From Bacteroides sp. (GTDB taxonomy: Bacteria; Bacteroidota; Bacteroidia; Bacteroidales; Muribaculaceae): a DNA stretch of 64,000 nt. The translations under genes were made by a program, and so were the position numbers. This document shows, piece after piece, positions 36,466 to 46,321 of the stretch. Location: contig JAAVCL010000002.1 in the NCBI GenBank assembly GCA_014802335.1, forward strand, positions 44,589 to 108,588, read 5' to 3'. The first letter of the stretch is position 1. Every line of letters starts with the position of its first letter. Below the pieces are notes generated by a model. It did no database searches. It had not been told where the DNA came from and worked only from the letters and a program-made list of their open reading frames with translations.

Positions 36466-37722
36466 ATGTTGAAACCTATTTTTTACATATTTGCCTTTGT
36501 TACTGCAGTTTTCAGCGCTGTCGGTGCCGATACATCTACACGGGTTTTCGACCCGCGGTTCAGAACACTGAAAGCGGAGGTTGAAGACAATTTTATGTCA
36601 CTGCCGGTGATCAGAATGGGCACTAACGACCGTCTTACAATTAAATTCGATGAAATAGGCGAAGATAACAGTTATCTTGAATACCGCCTTGTGCATTGTA
36701 ACGCCGATTGGCAGCCGTCGCGCCTCTTGGACTCGGAATTTATCGAGGGTTTCAATTCGGTGAAAATCGAAGATTTCGCTTTCTCTTCGTCAACTTTCGT
36801 GCACTATGTGAATTATCTTATCACCCTCCCCAATGATGACACGCACTTTTTACATTCGGGCAATTATCTTCTTCAGGTGTATGACCCGGATGATCCGGAG
36901 AGGGTTTTGCTTCAGTGTCGTTTTCAGGTTTCAGAAAATCTTGTCAACACTTCGGGGTTAATAACTTCGCGCACTGACCGCGGACATAACGACATCTGGC
37001 AGCAACTTTCAATATCGACCGATTGGGAAGGCTTGGGAAATATCAATCCTTTTCAGGATCTGAGCATGTATGTTACCCGCAACGTCGAGGGGGCCACGAG
37101 GCGCAGCATAAAATCTCCAACCAGAGTCAGCGACTCCAAAAGTTTTTACGAGCATCAGCCCGACTTGATTTTTCCGGCCTCAAATGAATACAGACGCTTC
37201 GAATCTATCAGCAACACATTTGCGGGAATGCATGTTGATTCGTTAAGATATATCGACACGAATTATCATGTGTGGCTAAAACCTGACCTGCCGAGGGCCG
37301 GGAGACAATATGATTATGACCGCACTCAGCACGGCCGGTTTATTATAAGGGAGTATAATGCCACCGATTCAGACATCGGAGCCGATTATATCACGGTGCA
37401 TTTCTTCCTGGAGAGTCCCGAACTTAAGGATAAGGAGGTTTACATTGACGGCGAGTTCACTCACGATCAGTTTGACCGCCACAATATGATGACTTACTCA
37501 TCTGAAAAAGGGGGCTACATACTTGAATTGCCTTTGAAACAGGGTGCATACAACTATCAGTATGTGGCTCGCCCACGAGGAAGCTCGCAAGCGCCGTCGG
37601 CCTCTATCCTGGAAGGTGATATTTATGAAACTGATAATGAATATTCCATTGAAGTATATTATACCCCACCGGGTGCACGTGCAGATAGACTTGTGGGATT
37701 TCGCACCCTTTCGGGTATATAA
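36466..37722 (+). CDS. Type IX secretion plug protein (DUF5103)
   Basis: A signal peptide (residues 1-21) precedes a beta-rich N-terminal domain (NYLITLPNDDTHFLHSGNYL; VYDPDDPERVLLQCRF) and a C-terminal domain with strands like EVYIDGEFT and NYQYVARP. This is the layout of DUF5103, identified as the plug that seals the SprA translocon of the type IX secretion system. It indicates the organism has, or had, type IX export. Two secreted proteins elsewhere in the window carry matching tail types. Confidence 0.85.
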   Translation: MLKPIFYIFAFVTAVFSAVGADTSTRVFDPRFRTLKAEVEDNFMSLPVIRMGTNDRLTIKFDEIGEDNSYLEYRLVHCNADWQPSRLLDSEFIEGFNSVKIEDFAFSSSTFVHYVNYLITLPNDDTHFLHSGNYLLQVYDPDDPERVLLQCRFQVSENLVNTSGLITSRTDRGHNDIWQQLSISTDWEGLGNINPFQDLSMYVTRNVEGATRRSIKSPTRVSDSKSFYEHQPDLIFPASNEYRRFESISNTFAGMHVDSLRYIDTNYHVWLKPDLPRAGRQYDYDRTQHGRFIIREYNATDSDIGADYITVHFFLESPELKDKEVYIDGEFTHDQFDRHNMMTYSSEKGGYILELPLKQGAYNYQYVARPRGSSQAPSASILEGDIYETDNEYSIEVYYTPPGARADRLVGFRTLSGI

Positions 37723-37811
37723 ATATTTCATCGGATTTGCCGTACTTAAATGGCCTGATGTATGAACGTGCAAAAGTAAAGGCATATACAGATTAATTTA
37801 CACTGCTTATA

Positions 37812-38396
37812 ATGATACAGATTAAAGATACACTTGTTTCGCTCGACCTTATCGAACGATATTTTGTTTGCGATCTTGACGCATGCCTGGGGCAATGCTG
37901 TGTTGACGGCGATGCGGGCGCACCCTTGGCGCCGGGCGAGGCTGAAAAGATAAAGGAGGTTCTGCCTCTGGTTGAGAATGAACTTGCGCCGCGCGCTCTG
38001 GAAGAAATCTGCCGGGAGGGTGCTTCATATATCGACCCCGATGGCGATGAGGTGACTCAGATTGTTGACGGTCGCGACTGTGTTTATACATGTTATGCCC
38101 CAGGCGGCAAATGCCTGTGCGCTCTCGAAAGGGCTTTCCGCGAAGGGCGCATACCGGATGTAAAGCCCATTTCCTGCCGACTCTATCCTGTGAGAGTAAA
38201 AGAATATTCCGGATTTACAGCTGTCAATCTTCACCGCTGGAAGATTTGCCACCCGGCCGAGACACTTGGCCGGAAATTAGGCATCAGAGCTTATCAGTTT
38301 CTTAAGGGCCCGTTGATTGCGAGGTTCGGACAGGAGTGGTATGATGAGCTTGCGCTCGCTGCCGATGAGTATCTGAAACAATTCCCCACAAAATGA
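37812..38396 (+). CDS. DUF3109 Cys-rich protein
   Basis: The 194-residue protein has paired Cys in CDLDACLGQCC near residue 20, then CVYTCYAPGGKCLCAL near 90-108, a CRLYPVRV motif and a later KICHP. The spacing is typical of DUF3109, which probably binds an iron-sulfur cluster or another metal. No signal peptide. Function unknown. Confidence 0.8.
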   Translation: MIQIKDTLVSLDLIERYFVCDLDACLGQCCVDGDAGAPLAPGEAEKIKEVLPLVENELAPRALEEICREGASYIDPDGDEVTQIVDGRDCVYTCYAPGGKCLCALERAFREGRIPDVKPISCRLYPVRVKEYSGFTAVNLHRWKICHPAETLGRKLGIRAYQFLKGPLIARFGQEWYDELALAADEYLKQFPTK

Positions 38397-38400
38397 AGTT

Positions 38401-38436
38401 GTTTAAACTTTTTTCAAGGTTAAGATTTATTAAGAT
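38401..38436 (+). repeat. 36-bp direct repeat, copy 2 (GTTTAAAC family)
   Basis: Matches 1111-1146 with one mismatch. It ends two bases before the cls ATG, so it would lie in the leader or at the start site of that gene. Confidence 0.8.
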
Positions 38437-38438
38437 CC

Positions 38439-39872
38439 ATGCATAGTCTTTTTGTCTGGTCAAATATTATAGTTCTTATATTTTATATAATTACTATCAT
38501 AAGTTGCATCGTGGTGGTTCTTAAAGAGAATCGCAATCCCATCCGCTCACTGGCATGGGTTATAGCTCTGATTTTCCTCCCGGTGGTGGGTCTTGTGTTC
38601 TATATATTTTTCGGAAGAAGCCTGCGCGGTCAGCACATGATTTCGCGCATGAACAAACGCCGCATCATCACAACAATGGCCCCACGGCATGTGAATCTGA
38701 ATTCGCTGAATCTGTCGCGTGCGGAAAGAAATCTCGTGAAGCTTGCCCGAAACATTTCTTCTTCTTTCTATACAATCAATAATAAAATAGAAATCTTTAC
38801 GAATGGAGAAGACAAGTTCACCGCTCTGAAAAAAGATCTTGAAGAAGCCCGACATTCAATATTCCTGCAATATTACATATTTCTTGACGACACCCTGGGA
38901 CATGAAATTGCTGAAATCCTGATGAAAAAAGCGCGTCAGGGACTCGACGTCAAGGTGATTTACGACCACGTTGGAAGTTTCTCGGCACGCAACAAGTTTT
39001 TTAAAATGATGAACTCTGCCGGGGTCGAGACCCATCCCTTCTTCAGGGTTACGTTCCCTCAGTTTGCCAACCGCGTGAACTGGCGCAACCACCGCAAGTT
39101 AGTGATCATCGACGAGAAAATCGGATATATCGGTGGAATGAATATAGCCGACCGCTATGTGAACCGCCAATCTCACGGATGGGGATGGCGCGACACTCAT
39201 TTCCGGCTGGAAGGCGACATCACCGAATCGCTGCTTTATTCTTTTGTTGTTGACTGGAATTTCCGAAACCAGGAACACCCCATGTATTATCCACGAAAGG
39301 CCGTTGAAACTCAAATCCGCAACCAACTCGGCATGCAGCTTGTCACGTCGGGTCCGCTGGCCCAATGGAATAACCTCTCCCTGTGCTTTTTAAAGGCCAT
39401 TACAGCCGCCACAAAGTGCATTTATATACAAACCCCTTATTTCCTTCCCACCGACGCCCTGCGCAACGCTCTGGAGGCAGCGGCACTTTCCAAAATAGAT
39501 GTGAGAATTATGATTCCACGCCGCAGTGATTCAAAGATGCTGCAATACGCCTCATTTTCCTACATCACCCAATGTCTCAAAGCCGGCATTAAGATCTATC
39601 TCTACAATCCCGGGATGCTGCATGCGAAGTCAATGATTATCGACGACAATTTCGTTACCGCCGGCTCCACAAATTTCGATTTCAGGAGTTTTGAAAATAA
39701 CTTTGAGTCTAATCTTATGATTTACGACCGGGAAGTCAACACACGCATGCGTGAAATATTTTTTGAAGACATGCAGAAGTGCACTAAGGTAACGAATTCT
39801 TCATGGCGCGAGCGTCCGTTGTTGCAGCGCTCTGTCGAATCAGTTGTGCGCCTCGTTTCCCCTATCCTCTGA
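38439..39872 (+). CDS. cls: Cardiolipin synthase
   Basis: Two N-terminal membrane helices (about 1-30 and 35-60) precede two phospholipase D HKD motifs: His218-Lys220-Asp225 in NHRKLVIIDE and His395-Lys397-Asp402 in LHAKSMIIDD, followed by GSTNFDFRS. The 477-residue length fits the bacterial ClsA type. It joins two phosphatidylglycerol molecules into cardiolipin at the inner membrane. It converges on the ribosomal block through a strong terminator. Confidence 0.93.
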   Translation: MHSLFVWSNIIVLIFYIITIISCIVVVLKENRNPIRSLAWVIALIFLPVVGLVFYIFFGRSLRGQHMISRMNKRRIITTMAPRHVNLNSLNLSRAERNLVKLARNISSSFYTINNKIEIFTNGEDKFTALKKDLEEARHSIFLQYYIFLDDTLGHEIAEILMKKARQGLDVKVIYDHVGSFSARNKFFKMMNSAGVETHPFFRVTFPQFANRVNWRNHRKLVIIDEKIGYIGGMNIADRYVNRQSHGWGWRDTHFRLEGDITESLLYSFVVDWNFRNQEHPMYYPRKAVETQIRNQLGMQLVTSGPLAQWNNLSLCFLKAITAATKCIYIQTPYFLPTDALRNALEAAALSKIDVRIMIPRRSDSKMLQYASFSYITQCLKAGIKIYLYNPGMLHAKSMIIDDNFVTAGSTNFDFRSFENNFESNLMIYDREVNTRMREIFFEDMQKCTKVTNSSWRERPLLQRSVESVVRLVSPIL

Positions 39873-39884
39873 CGGATCATCGAG

Positions 39885-39952
39885 TTCGGATAATATCTTC
39901 ATTAGTTCGGAGACTAACTTCATTAGTTCGGAAATTACATCATTGTTTCGGA
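39885..39952. repeat. Three-and-a-half tandem 20-21-bp repeats
   Basis: Units starting TTCGGA at 39885, 39906, 39927 and 39947, the first three ending TCATTAG or TCATTGT. They fill the gap between the cls stop and the terminator. No coding role. Confidence 0.75.
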
Positions 39953-39956
39953 TAAA

Positions 39957-39992
39957 AATAAAGTGCCCTGCCGATCGGCAGGGCACTTTATT
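39957..39992. terminator. Bidirectional terminator, 36-base perfect palindrome
   Basis: AATAAAGTGCCCTGCCGA is followed directly by its exact reverse complement. With A and T at both ends it works for cls from the left and for the ribosomal operon from the right. Confidence 0.88.
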
Positions 39993-40015
39993 ATATTGAG
40001 GTGATATGAATCAGA

Positions 40016-40516
40016 TTACTCAGCTGCGGGAGCTTCAGGAGCCTCAGCTTTTGGAGCTTCAGTTGCAGGAGCTTCAGCAGCGGGAGCAGCAGCTTTCTTC
40101 GAGCGTGAACGACGAGTGCGTGCAGCTTTCTTGGGAGCGTTGTCGGCAAGAGCGGCTTCGTTGAAGTCAACGAATTCGATCATAGCCATCTCTGCGTTGT
40201 CACCGAGACGGTGTCCGGTTTTGAGAATGCGGAGATAACCTCCGGGACGGTTAGCGACCTTTTCAGAGATAGCACCGAAAAGTTCCTTCACCGCTTCCTT
40301 GTTCTGCAGATAGCTGAACACGATGCGACGATTCTGAGTGTCGTCTTTCTTAGCACGGGTGATCAGGGGCTCGGCATAAACGCGCAGTGCTTTTGCCTTG
40401 GCAACAGTGGTGAAGATTCTCTTGTGATTGATAAGAGAAATCGCCAGGTTTGCCAAAAGGGCCTCACGATGACCTTTTTTACGGCTGAGGTGATTAAATT
40501 TCTTATTATGTCTCAT
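40016..40516 (-). CDS. rplQ: 50S ribosomal protein L17
   Basis: The first 120 residues are a normal L17 ([33 protein letters not shown]). The C-terminal 45 residues are an Ala/Pro/Glu-rich extension ([20 protein letters not shown]), common in the phylum and absent from short L17. Last gene of the ribosomal block, eight bases after rpoA. Confidence 0.96.
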   Translation of the reverse strand: MRHNKKFNHLSRKKGHREALLANLAISLINHKRIFTTVAKAKALRVYAEPLITRAKKDDTQNRRIVFSYLQNKEAVKELFGAISEKVANRPGGYLRILKTGHRLGDNAEMAMIEFVDFNEAALADNAPKKAARTRRSRSKKAAAPAAEAPATEAPKAEAPEAPAAE

Positions 40517-40524
40517 TGTGCGAT

Positions 40525-41523
40525 TTAGTCTTTGTCTAATTTATATTTTGAAATATCCATTCCAAAGGAAAGATTAAGCTTTTCGAGGAGCTCATCAAGC
40601 TCTGAAAGCGATTTCTTTCCGAAGTTTCTGAACTTTAGGAGATCGTTCTTGTTGAAAACAACAAGTTCGCCAAGGGTCTCAACTTCAGCGCTCTTCAAGC
40701 AGTTGAGGGCACGGACAGAGAGGTCCATGTCGACAAGCTTGCTTTTGAGCAGCTGACGCATGTGCAGCACTTCTTCGTCGAATTCCTCGGGGGCATCAGC
40801 CTGGGGAGTTTCGAGAGTGATTTTCTCATCGCTGAACATAGCGAAGTGTTGCATGAGTATAGTGGCGGCCTCCTTAAGAGCTTCCTTGGGGAGAATCGAG
40901 CCGTCGGTGGTGACTTCGATGATAAGCTTTTCGTAGTCGGTTTTCTGTTCGACACGGAAGTTTTCGACAAAGTATTTCACATTCTTGATTGGAGTGTAAA
41001 TAGAGTCGATCGCAATAGTGTCGGCAGGGGAACCGGCGAGCATTTCGCGATTCTCGTCAGCGGGCACCCAACCGCGTCCCTTGTTGATCGAGTATTCCAT
41101 TTCAAACCCGTAGTCGGGGTCGATATGGCAAATCACAAGTTCGGGATTGAGGACCTCGAAACCGGAGAGAACCTTTCCTAAGTCACCAGCCGTAAAGACA
41201 TCCTTACCCTCCACTTTCACCTTTGCAGTCTCGGCATTGTGGTCTTCGGTCGTCTGCTTGAAACGAATCTGCTTGAGATTGAGGATAATGTTTGTTACGT
41301 CCTCCTTGACACCGGGGATGGTGTCAAGCTCATGAGCGACTCCGGAGATACGGATAGAGTTAATGGCAAAGCCACCGAGTGAAGAAAGGAGCACACGGCG
41401 CAGGGCATTGCCGAGGGTCAGACCGTATCCGGGTTCAAGAGGGCGGAACTCAAACTTTCCGAATGAGTTGACATCCTCAAGCATGATGACCTTATCGGGT
41501 TTTTGAAATGCTAAAATTGGCAT
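40525..41523 (-). CDS. rpoA: RNA polymerase alpha subunit
   Basis: The 332-residue subunit has the dimerising N-terminal domain ([25 protein letters not shown] begins the assembly surface) and the C-terminal DNA-contact domain ([20 protein letters not shown]). Located between rpsD and rplQ as in the usual alpha operon. Confidence 0.97.
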   Translation of the reverse strand: MPILAFQKPDKVIMLEDVNSFGKFEFRPLEPGYGLTLGNALRRVLLSSLGGFAINSIRISGVAHELDTIPGVKEDVTNIILNLKQIRFKQTTEDHNAETAKVKVEGKDVFTAGDLGKVLSGFEVLNPELVICHIDPDYGFEMEYSINKGRGWVPADENREMLAGSPADTIAIDSIYTPIKNVKYFVENFRVEQKTDYEKLIIEVTTDGSILPKEALKEAATILMQHFAMFSDEKITLETPQADAPEEFDEEVLHMRQLLKSKLVDMDLSVRALNCLKSAEVETLGELVVFNKNDLLKFRNFGKKSLSELDELLEKLNLSFGMDISKYKLDKD

Positions 41524-41540
41524 GGCTGTCTTAGTGTTTA

Positions 41541-42146
41541 TTATTTAGAATAGAGCTCGACGATCAGCTGTTCCTTGATAGTCTCCGGGATGTCCTCACG
41601 CTGAGGGAGGTGAAGGAATTTACCACCCTTGATAGATTCATCCCATTCGATCCATGGATATTTGCTGTGGTTGAAGCCGGCAACGCAGTCGGCGATAACC
41701 TCAAGCGACTTAGACTTCTCGCGCACGGTAACTACGTCACCGGGCATAACACGGTATGAAGGGATGTTCACGTTCTTCCCATTCACGTTAATATGCTTGT
41801 GGAGCACGAGCTGGCGGGCAGCCGGACGGCTGGGAGCCAGACCAAGGCGGTAAACCACGTTGTCGAGACGACTTTCGAGGAGCTGAAGAAGCACCTCACC
41901 GGTGATGCCTTTGGTGCGAGCAGCTTTCTCAAAGAGATTGCGGAATTGGCGCTCGAGCACTCCATAAGTGTATTTGGCTTTTTGTTTTTCGCGCAGCTGA
42001 GTGCCATACTCAGATGTTTTCTTTCTGCGGTTTTGACCATGCTGGCCGGGAGGGAAGTTTCTGCGAGCAAAAACCTTATCCTCTCCGAAGATGGGTTCAC
42101 CGAACTTACGCGCGATTTTTGTTTTTGGTCCTGTGTATCTTGCCAT
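41541..42146 (-). CDS. rpsD: 30S ribosomal protein S4
   Basis: The start at 42146 gives [16 protein letters not shown], the family opening; the frame is open further but those residues are not S4. The 201-residue protein has the S4 RNA-binding domain ([23 protein letters not shown]). It is preceded by a 161-base structured gap, unusual inside this compact block, which may be a leader where S4 binds its own mRNA. Confidence 0.96.
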   Translation of the reverse strand: MARYTGPKTKIARKFGEPIFGEDKVFARRNFPPGQHGQNRRKKTSEYGTQLREKQKAKYTYGVLERQFRNLFEKAARTKGITGEVLLQLLESRLDNVVYRLGLAPSRPAARQLVLHKHINVNGKNVNIPSYRVMPGDVVTVREKSKSLEVIADCVAGFNHSKYPWIEWDESIKGGKFLHLPQREDIPETIKEQLIVELYSK

Positions 42147-42197
42147 TATTTTAATCTTTTTTGGTCGTCGGCTACGTTGCCCCTTAGCGACAGCCGC

Positions 42198-42227
42198 GAC
42201 CGTCGAGAGAAAGTTTTGTTGACGGTC
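42198..42227 (-). promoter_or_regulatory. Structured leader upstream of rpsD
   Basis: In the 161-base gap GACCGTC and GACGGTC (42198-42204, 42221-42227) form a 7-bp stem, followed towards rpsD by a second CGGCT/AGCCG pairing around GGGGC. S4 represses its own operon in E. coli and rpsD in Bacillus through leader RNA; that this is such a leader is inference. Confidence 0.45.
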
Positions 42228-42307
42228 ATTTCGCATTCAGGGCAGGCAGGCCGGACTGATATTGGAATATTCTGTCGGTTTGAGTGATAATTCCTATCGG
42301 ACTCTAA

Positions 42308-42697
42308 TTAGACTCTTCTTCTTTTGGGTGGACGGCAACCGTTGTGCGGAAGCGGAGTAACGTCAACGATTTCAGTTACTTCAATGCCACTCTGATGAAC
42401 GAAACGGATAGCGGCCTCGCGACCGTTGCCCGGGCCCTTAACGTATGCCTTCACCTTACGCAAACCGAGGTCGTAAGCAACCTTGGCGCAATCTTGTGCT
42501 GCCATCTGTGCTGCGTAGGGAGTGTTCTTTTTTGAGCCTCTAAAGCCCATCTTGCCGGCTGAAGACCAGGAGATAACCTGACCTTCCTCATTGGCGAGAC
42601 ACACAATGATGTTGTTGAAAGAGCTATGCACATGGAGCTGGCCGCTTGCGCCAACTTTGACATTCCTCTTTTTTGCTGCGACTGTCTTTTTTGCCAT
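42308..42697 (-). CDS. rpsK: 30S ribosomal protein S11
   Basis: 129 residues with the S11 landmarks [11 protein letters not shown] and [13 protein letters not shown] at the C-terminus, which forms part of the mRNA exit channel. Twelve bases separate it from rpsM. Confidence 0.97.
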   Translation of the reverse strand: MAKKTVAAKKRNVKVGASGQLHVHSSFNNIIVCLANEEGQVISWSSAGKMGFRGSKKNTPYAAQMAAQDCAKVAYDLGLRKVKAYVKGPGNGREAAIRFVHQSGIEVTEIVDVTPLPHNGCRPPKRRRV

Positions 42698-42709
42698 ACT
42701 TTATTGTGA

Positions 42710-43090
42710 TTATTTAGTAGCTTTCTTCTTGTTAGCGACTGTTTTCTTACGGCCCTTACGTGTGCGGGCATTGTTTTTAGTGCTCTGACCGCGAACGGGC
42801 AAGCCGAGACGGTGACGGATGCCACGGTAGCAGCCGATATCCATCAGTCGCTTGATGTTGAGCTGGATTTCTGTGCGGAGGTCTCCCTCTACTTTGTGGT
42901 CGCGCTGGATTACTTCACGAACGGCTGCTGCCTGATCATCTGTCCAGTCTTTTACTTTGATGTCACGATCCACACCTGCCTTGTCGAGAATCGACTTGGC
43001 GGCGCTGCGACCAATTCCGAAGATATAGGTCAACGCTATCTCTCCTCTTTTATTTTGCGGCAAATCTACGCCGACAATTCTTACTGCCAT
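42710..43090 (-). CDS. rpsM: 30S ribosomal protein S13
   Basis: 126 residues, with opening [20 protein letters not shown] and the tRNA-contacting tail [20 protein letters not shown]. First of the S13-S11-S4-alpha-L17 set after rpmJ. Confidence 0.97.
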   Translation of the reverse strand: MAVRIVGVDLPQNKRGEIALTYIFGIGRSAAKSILDKAGVDRDIKVKDWTDDQAAAVREVIQRDHKVEGDLRTEIQLNIKRLMDIGCYRGIRHRLGLPVRGQSTKNNARTRKGRKKTVANKKKATK

Positions 43091-43126
43091 ATTGCTTTTT
43101 GGATATTTTTTGCAAAGGTAATAAAA

Positions 43127-43243
43127 TTATCCTTGACGCTGTTTAAATTTTGGATTTTTCTTGTTGATTACGTATAATCTACCCTTCCGGCGTACGATTT
43201 TGCTGTCGGGAGTGCGCTTTTTTACTGATGCTCTTACTTTCAT
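43127..43243 (-). CDS. rpmJ: 50S ribosomal protein L36
   Basis: A 38-residue frame reading [20 protein letters not shown] then [18 protein letters not shown]. The usual CxxC zinc ligands are replaced (position 14 is Ser in PDSK), giving a zinc-free form common in Bacteroidota. It lies between infA and rpsM with short gaps. Confidence 0.92.
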   Translation of the reverse strand: MKVRASVKKRTPDSKIVRRKGRLYVINKKNPKFKQRQG

Positions 43244-43256
43244 ATCGGGTTTTGTT

Positions 43257-43475
43257 TTATTTGTATCTGAATGAAATCCTACCCTTGCTAAGGTCGTAAG
43301 GAGACATTTCTACCTTTACCTTGTCTCCGGGAAGAATTTTAATATAGTGCATTCTCATCTTGCCTGAAATGTGGGCTGTGATTTCGTGCCCGTTTTCGAG
43401 TTCAACTTTGAACATTGCGTTCGACAATGCTTCGAGAATTACACCATCTTGTTCTATTGCAGCTTGCTTAGCCAT
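43257..43475 (-). CDS. infA: Translation initiation factor IF-1
   Basis: The start at 43475 gives [17 protein letters not shown] and a 72-residue S1-like OB-fold protein ending KGRISFRYK, the standard IF-1 length. An upstream in-frame start would overlap map. Confidence 0.95.
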   Translation of the reverse strand: MAKQAAIEQDGVILEALSNAMFKVELENGHEITAHISGKMRMHYIKILPGDKVKVEMSPYDLSKGRISFRYK

Positions 43476-43494
43476 ATTAACTTTTGTTGATTCT

Positions 43495-44298
43495 TTATTC
43501 TTTGCTTTGTGATTTATCTTGTTCGCTTTCCTCAAGCGCACGGTCAATGTAATCGAATGTCGTAAGAATTTCGGGGGTGTCTCCTTTTATAAGGATGGTA
43601 TGCTCGTAATGTGCCGAGGGTTTGCGGTCGCGTGTACGACACTCCCATCCGTTGGAGGCTATCATGATATTCTTACTGCCGAGATTGATCATTGGTTCGA
43701 TGCAGATCAACATGCCGTCTTTAAGGACCGGACCAACACCTCGCCGACCATAATTGGGTATCTCGGGATCTTCGTGCATACTTTTGCCGATGCCGTGGCC
43801 ACACATTTCGCGGACCACGCTGTATCCGTTGCTTTCGCAGTATCTCTGCACGGCGTTCGAAATGTCACCCACCCGATTTCCGGCAACCGCCATTTCAATT
43901 CCGACGTAGAGCGATTCGAAAGTCACATCGAGCAGACGCTCGGTTTTCGCATCAATTTCTCCAACCGGAAATGTGTAGCAGCTGTCTCCATGGAAACCGT
44001 TGAGTTCAACCACGCAGTCGGTGCCTACGATGTCACCCTCGCGGAGTTCGTAACCCGAAGGGAAACCATGAACCACCGTTTCGTTGACTTCGATACAGAG
44101 AGTGCCGGGGAAGCCGTGATAACCGAGGCAAGCGGGTTTACCCCCGTTATCGAGGATAAACTCTCTTGCTATGGTATCAAGGCGACGTGTGGTGACACCG
44201 GGTGCAACCCAGCGTGCCACTTCGCCCAGCGTGCGGCTGCACAAGTCGCATGCTGCACGTGTAAGTTCGATTTCTTCTGGCGTCTTAATATAAATCAT
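43495..44298 (-). CDS. map: Methionine aminopeptidase type I
   Basis: The 267-residue enzyme removes the first Met from new proteins. All five metal ligands are present by motif: Asp in [10 protein letters not shown], Asp in FHGDSCYTF, His in CGHGIGKSM, Glu in CIEPMINLG and Glu in HYEHTILI. Between secY and infA, 26 bases after secY, as often found in bacteria. Confidence 0.96.
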   Translation of the reverse strand: MIYIKTPEEIELTRAACDLCSRTLGEVARWVAPGVTTRRLDTIAREFILDNGGKPACLGYHGFPGTLCIEVNETVVHGFPSGYELREGDIVGTDCVVELNGFHGDSCYTFPVGEIDAKTERLLDVTFESLYVGIEMAVAGNRVGDISNAVQRYCESNGYSVVREMCGHGIGKSMHEDPEIPNYGRRGVGPVLKDGMLICIEPMINLGSKNIMIASNGWECRTRDRKPSAHYEHTILIKGDTPEILTTFDYIDRALEESEQDKSQSKE

Positions 44299-44324
44299 TT
44301 CTGCTTCGAAAGACTCTTCATCTG

Positions 44325-45662
44325 TTAAAAGGCACTGTTACCCGATGTGCGGCCTTTGATACGACCATGCTTCATCAGACCGTCATACTTGTGCATGATA
44401 AGATGACCTTCGATGATACGAAGAGTGTCAAGAATCACACCAACAAGGATGAGCAGCGAAGTTCCACCAAAGAAAGAGGCGAAATTTCTGTTGAGGCCAC
44501 ATACATGAGCAATCGCGGGAAGAATAGCCACAATGCCGAGGAAAATAGAACCGGGCAGAGTGATTCTCGACATGATAGAGTCGAGATATTCCACAGTGGG
44601 CTTACCGGGCTTGATACCGGGGATGAAACCGTTGTTACGTTTCATATCCTCGGCCATCTGTGCGGGGCGCACGGTGATTGCAGTGTAGAAGTATGTGAAG
44701 GCCACAATCATGAGGAAGTATATCAGATTGTACCAGAATCCGTACATGTCGGTCATAGCTCCGAAGAAGCCTGTCTGCTGCTTGCTGAAGCCAACGAGTG
44801 TGATAGGAATGAACATGATGGCCTGAGCAAAGATGATTGGCATCACACCTGCAGCATTCACCTTCAAGGGGATGAACTGGCGTGCACCGCCGTACTGCTT
44901 GTTACCAACAACTTTCTTTGCATACTGCACGGGGACATTGCGAGTTCCCTGAACGAGGAGCACCGCACCTGCGATAACAGCAAGGAGGATGATGATCTCA
45001 ACAAGGAAGAGCACAAGGCCACCACCAGCAGAGTTAAGAAGGCGACCGGTAAATTCCTGGATGAACGCCTCGGGGAGACGAGCGATGATACCGATGAGGA
45101 TGATGAAAGAAATACCGTTTCCGACACCCTTCTGGTCTATACGCTCACCGAGCCACATGATAAACATGGAGCCTGCCGCGAGGACGATAGTCATAAAAAT
45201 AATGGTCCAGATACCTAATTCAACGTGGCCTCCGGCTGCCTGAACCTGATATTTGAGATTCATCAGATAAGCCGGACCTTGCAGCACGAGAATAAACACT
45301 GTCAAATATCGGGTATATTGGTTGATTTTCATGCGGCCGCTTTCACCTTCACGCTGAAGTTTCTGGAAGGCAGGAAGCACCATTCCGAGAAGCTGAATCA
45401 CGATCGAAGCCGTGATGTAGGGCATAATACCCAGGGCGAAGATAGAGGCCTGCGAGAACGCACCACCCGAGAACATATCGAGCAGCTGCATCAACCCGTC
45501 GGCAGTGAAATTCTTCAATGCCAGCAGCTCGTCGGGATTAATACCCGGCAAGACCACGTAGCAACCGAAGCGATAGATGATCACCAGCAGCAGGGTTATC
45601 CCGATGCGCTTGCGGAGATCTTCCACACTCCAGATGTTTTTTATCGTTTTAGTAAATCCCAT
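44325..45662 (-). CDS. secY: Preprotein translocase subunit SecY
   Basis: The 445-residue protein has ten membrane helices, the plug-region segment GGAFSQASIFALGIMPYITA and the cytoplasmic loops used for SecA and ribosome contact (VQYAKKVVGNKQYGG; NNGFIPGIKPGKPT). It follows rplO by 11 bases at the end of the spc cluster. Confidence 0.96.
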   Translation of the reverse strand: MGFTKTIKNIWSVEDLRKRIGITLLLVIIYRFGCYVVLPGINPDELLALKNFTADGLMQLLDMFSGGAFSQASIFALGIMPYITASIVIQLLGMVLPAFQKLQREGESGRMKINQYTRYLTVFILVLQGPAYLMNLKYQVQAAGGHVELGIWTIIFMTIVLAAGSMFIMWLGERIDQKGVGNGISFIILIGIIARLPEAFIQEFTGRLLNSAGGGLVLFLVEIIILLAVIAGAVLLVQGTRNVPVQYAKKVVGNKQYGGARQFIPLKVNAAGVMPIIFAQAIMFIPITLVGFSKQQTGFFGAMTDMYGFWYNLIYFLMIVAFTYFYTAITVRPAQMAEDMKRNNGFIPGIKPGKPTVEYLDSIMSRITLPGSIFLGIVAILPAIAHVCGLNRNFASFFGGTSLLILVGVILDTLRIIEGHLIMHKYDGLMKHGRIKGRTSGNSAF

Positions 45663-45673
45663 TGTTATTTAAC

Positions 45674-46117
45674 TTATTTTTTTACAACAGAGCCTCCGGC
45701 AGCTGTAATAGCAGCTTCGGCAGCCTTTGAGAAGGCATTGGCTTCAACTTCAAGAGCATGGCTGAGGGTGCCGTTGCCAAGAATCTTAACGAGAGCTTTC
45801 TTGGAAACGAAACCTGCGTTACGCAAATCTTCAACAGTAACCTTTGTAGCGCCGGCAGCTGCGAGAGCTTCGAGGCTGTCAAGGTTAATTGCTTTGTATT
45901 CCACGCGGTTGATGTTCTTGAAACCAAATTTAGGCACGCGACGCTGCAGAGGCATCTGACCACCTTCGAAGCCAACTTTGTGCTTGTAACCCGAACGAGA
46001 TTTAGCACCCTTGTGACCGCGGGTAGAAGTGCCACCGTAGCCGGAACCGGTGCCACGACCGATTCTCTTGGATTTTTTATTGCTGCCAACGGCAGGCTGT
46101 AAGTTATGTAATTCCAT
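45674..46117 (-). CDS. rplO: 50S ribosomal protein L15
   Basis: 147 residues, with the Gly/Lys-rich N-terminus (GRGTGSGYGGTSTRGHKGAK) and the GFEGGQMPLQRRVPKFGF core of L15. Between rpmD and secY. Confidence 0.96.
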   Translation of the reverse strand: MELHNLQPAVGSNKKSKRIGRGTGSGYGGTSTRGHKGAKSRSGYKHKVGFEGGQMPLQRRVPKFGFKNINRVEYKAINLDSLEALAAAGATKVTVEDLRNAGFVSKKALVKILGNGTLSHALEVEANAFSKAAEAAITAAGGSVVKK

Positions 46118-46132
46118 TTTGTTGAATCTGCT

Positions 46133-46312
46133 TTAGAGTTTAGTCACTTTAACTAAATGATGAACCCTCTTGACCATACCGATGATGTCGGGAGTGTCCT
46201 CTTTGATCACGCTATGGTTCATTTTGTGAATGCCGAGAGCGTCGAGAGTCGCTTTCTGGACTTTCGGCGCGTTGATACGGCTCTTTATCTGAGTGATTTG
46301 AATCTTAGCCAT
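46133..46312 (-). CDS. rpmD: 50S ribosomal protein L30
   Basis: A 59-residue frame beginning MAKIQITQIKSRINAPKVQK and ending RVHHLVKVTKL, which matches short bacterial L30. It fits exactly between rpsE and rplO. Confidence 0.93.
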   Translation of the reverse strand: MAKIQITQIKSRINAPKVQKATLDALGIHKMNHSVIKEDTPDIIGMVKRVHHLVKVTKL

Positions 46313-46321
46313 TTGGGTAGA

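Noticed and set aside
37770..37777. Minus-strand -7 box TACTTTTG downstream of the plug gene
   Set aside because: It would only drive antisense RNA into the plug gene, and no -33 element or gene supports it.
43519..44328. 269-residue plus-strand frame opposite map
   Set aside because: Lies entirely over the conserved methionine aminopeptidase gene; shadow frame with no family features.
44367..45218. 283-residue plus-strand frame opposite secY
   Set aside because: Polar low-complexity translation of the antisense of SecY; the sense frame is unmistakable.
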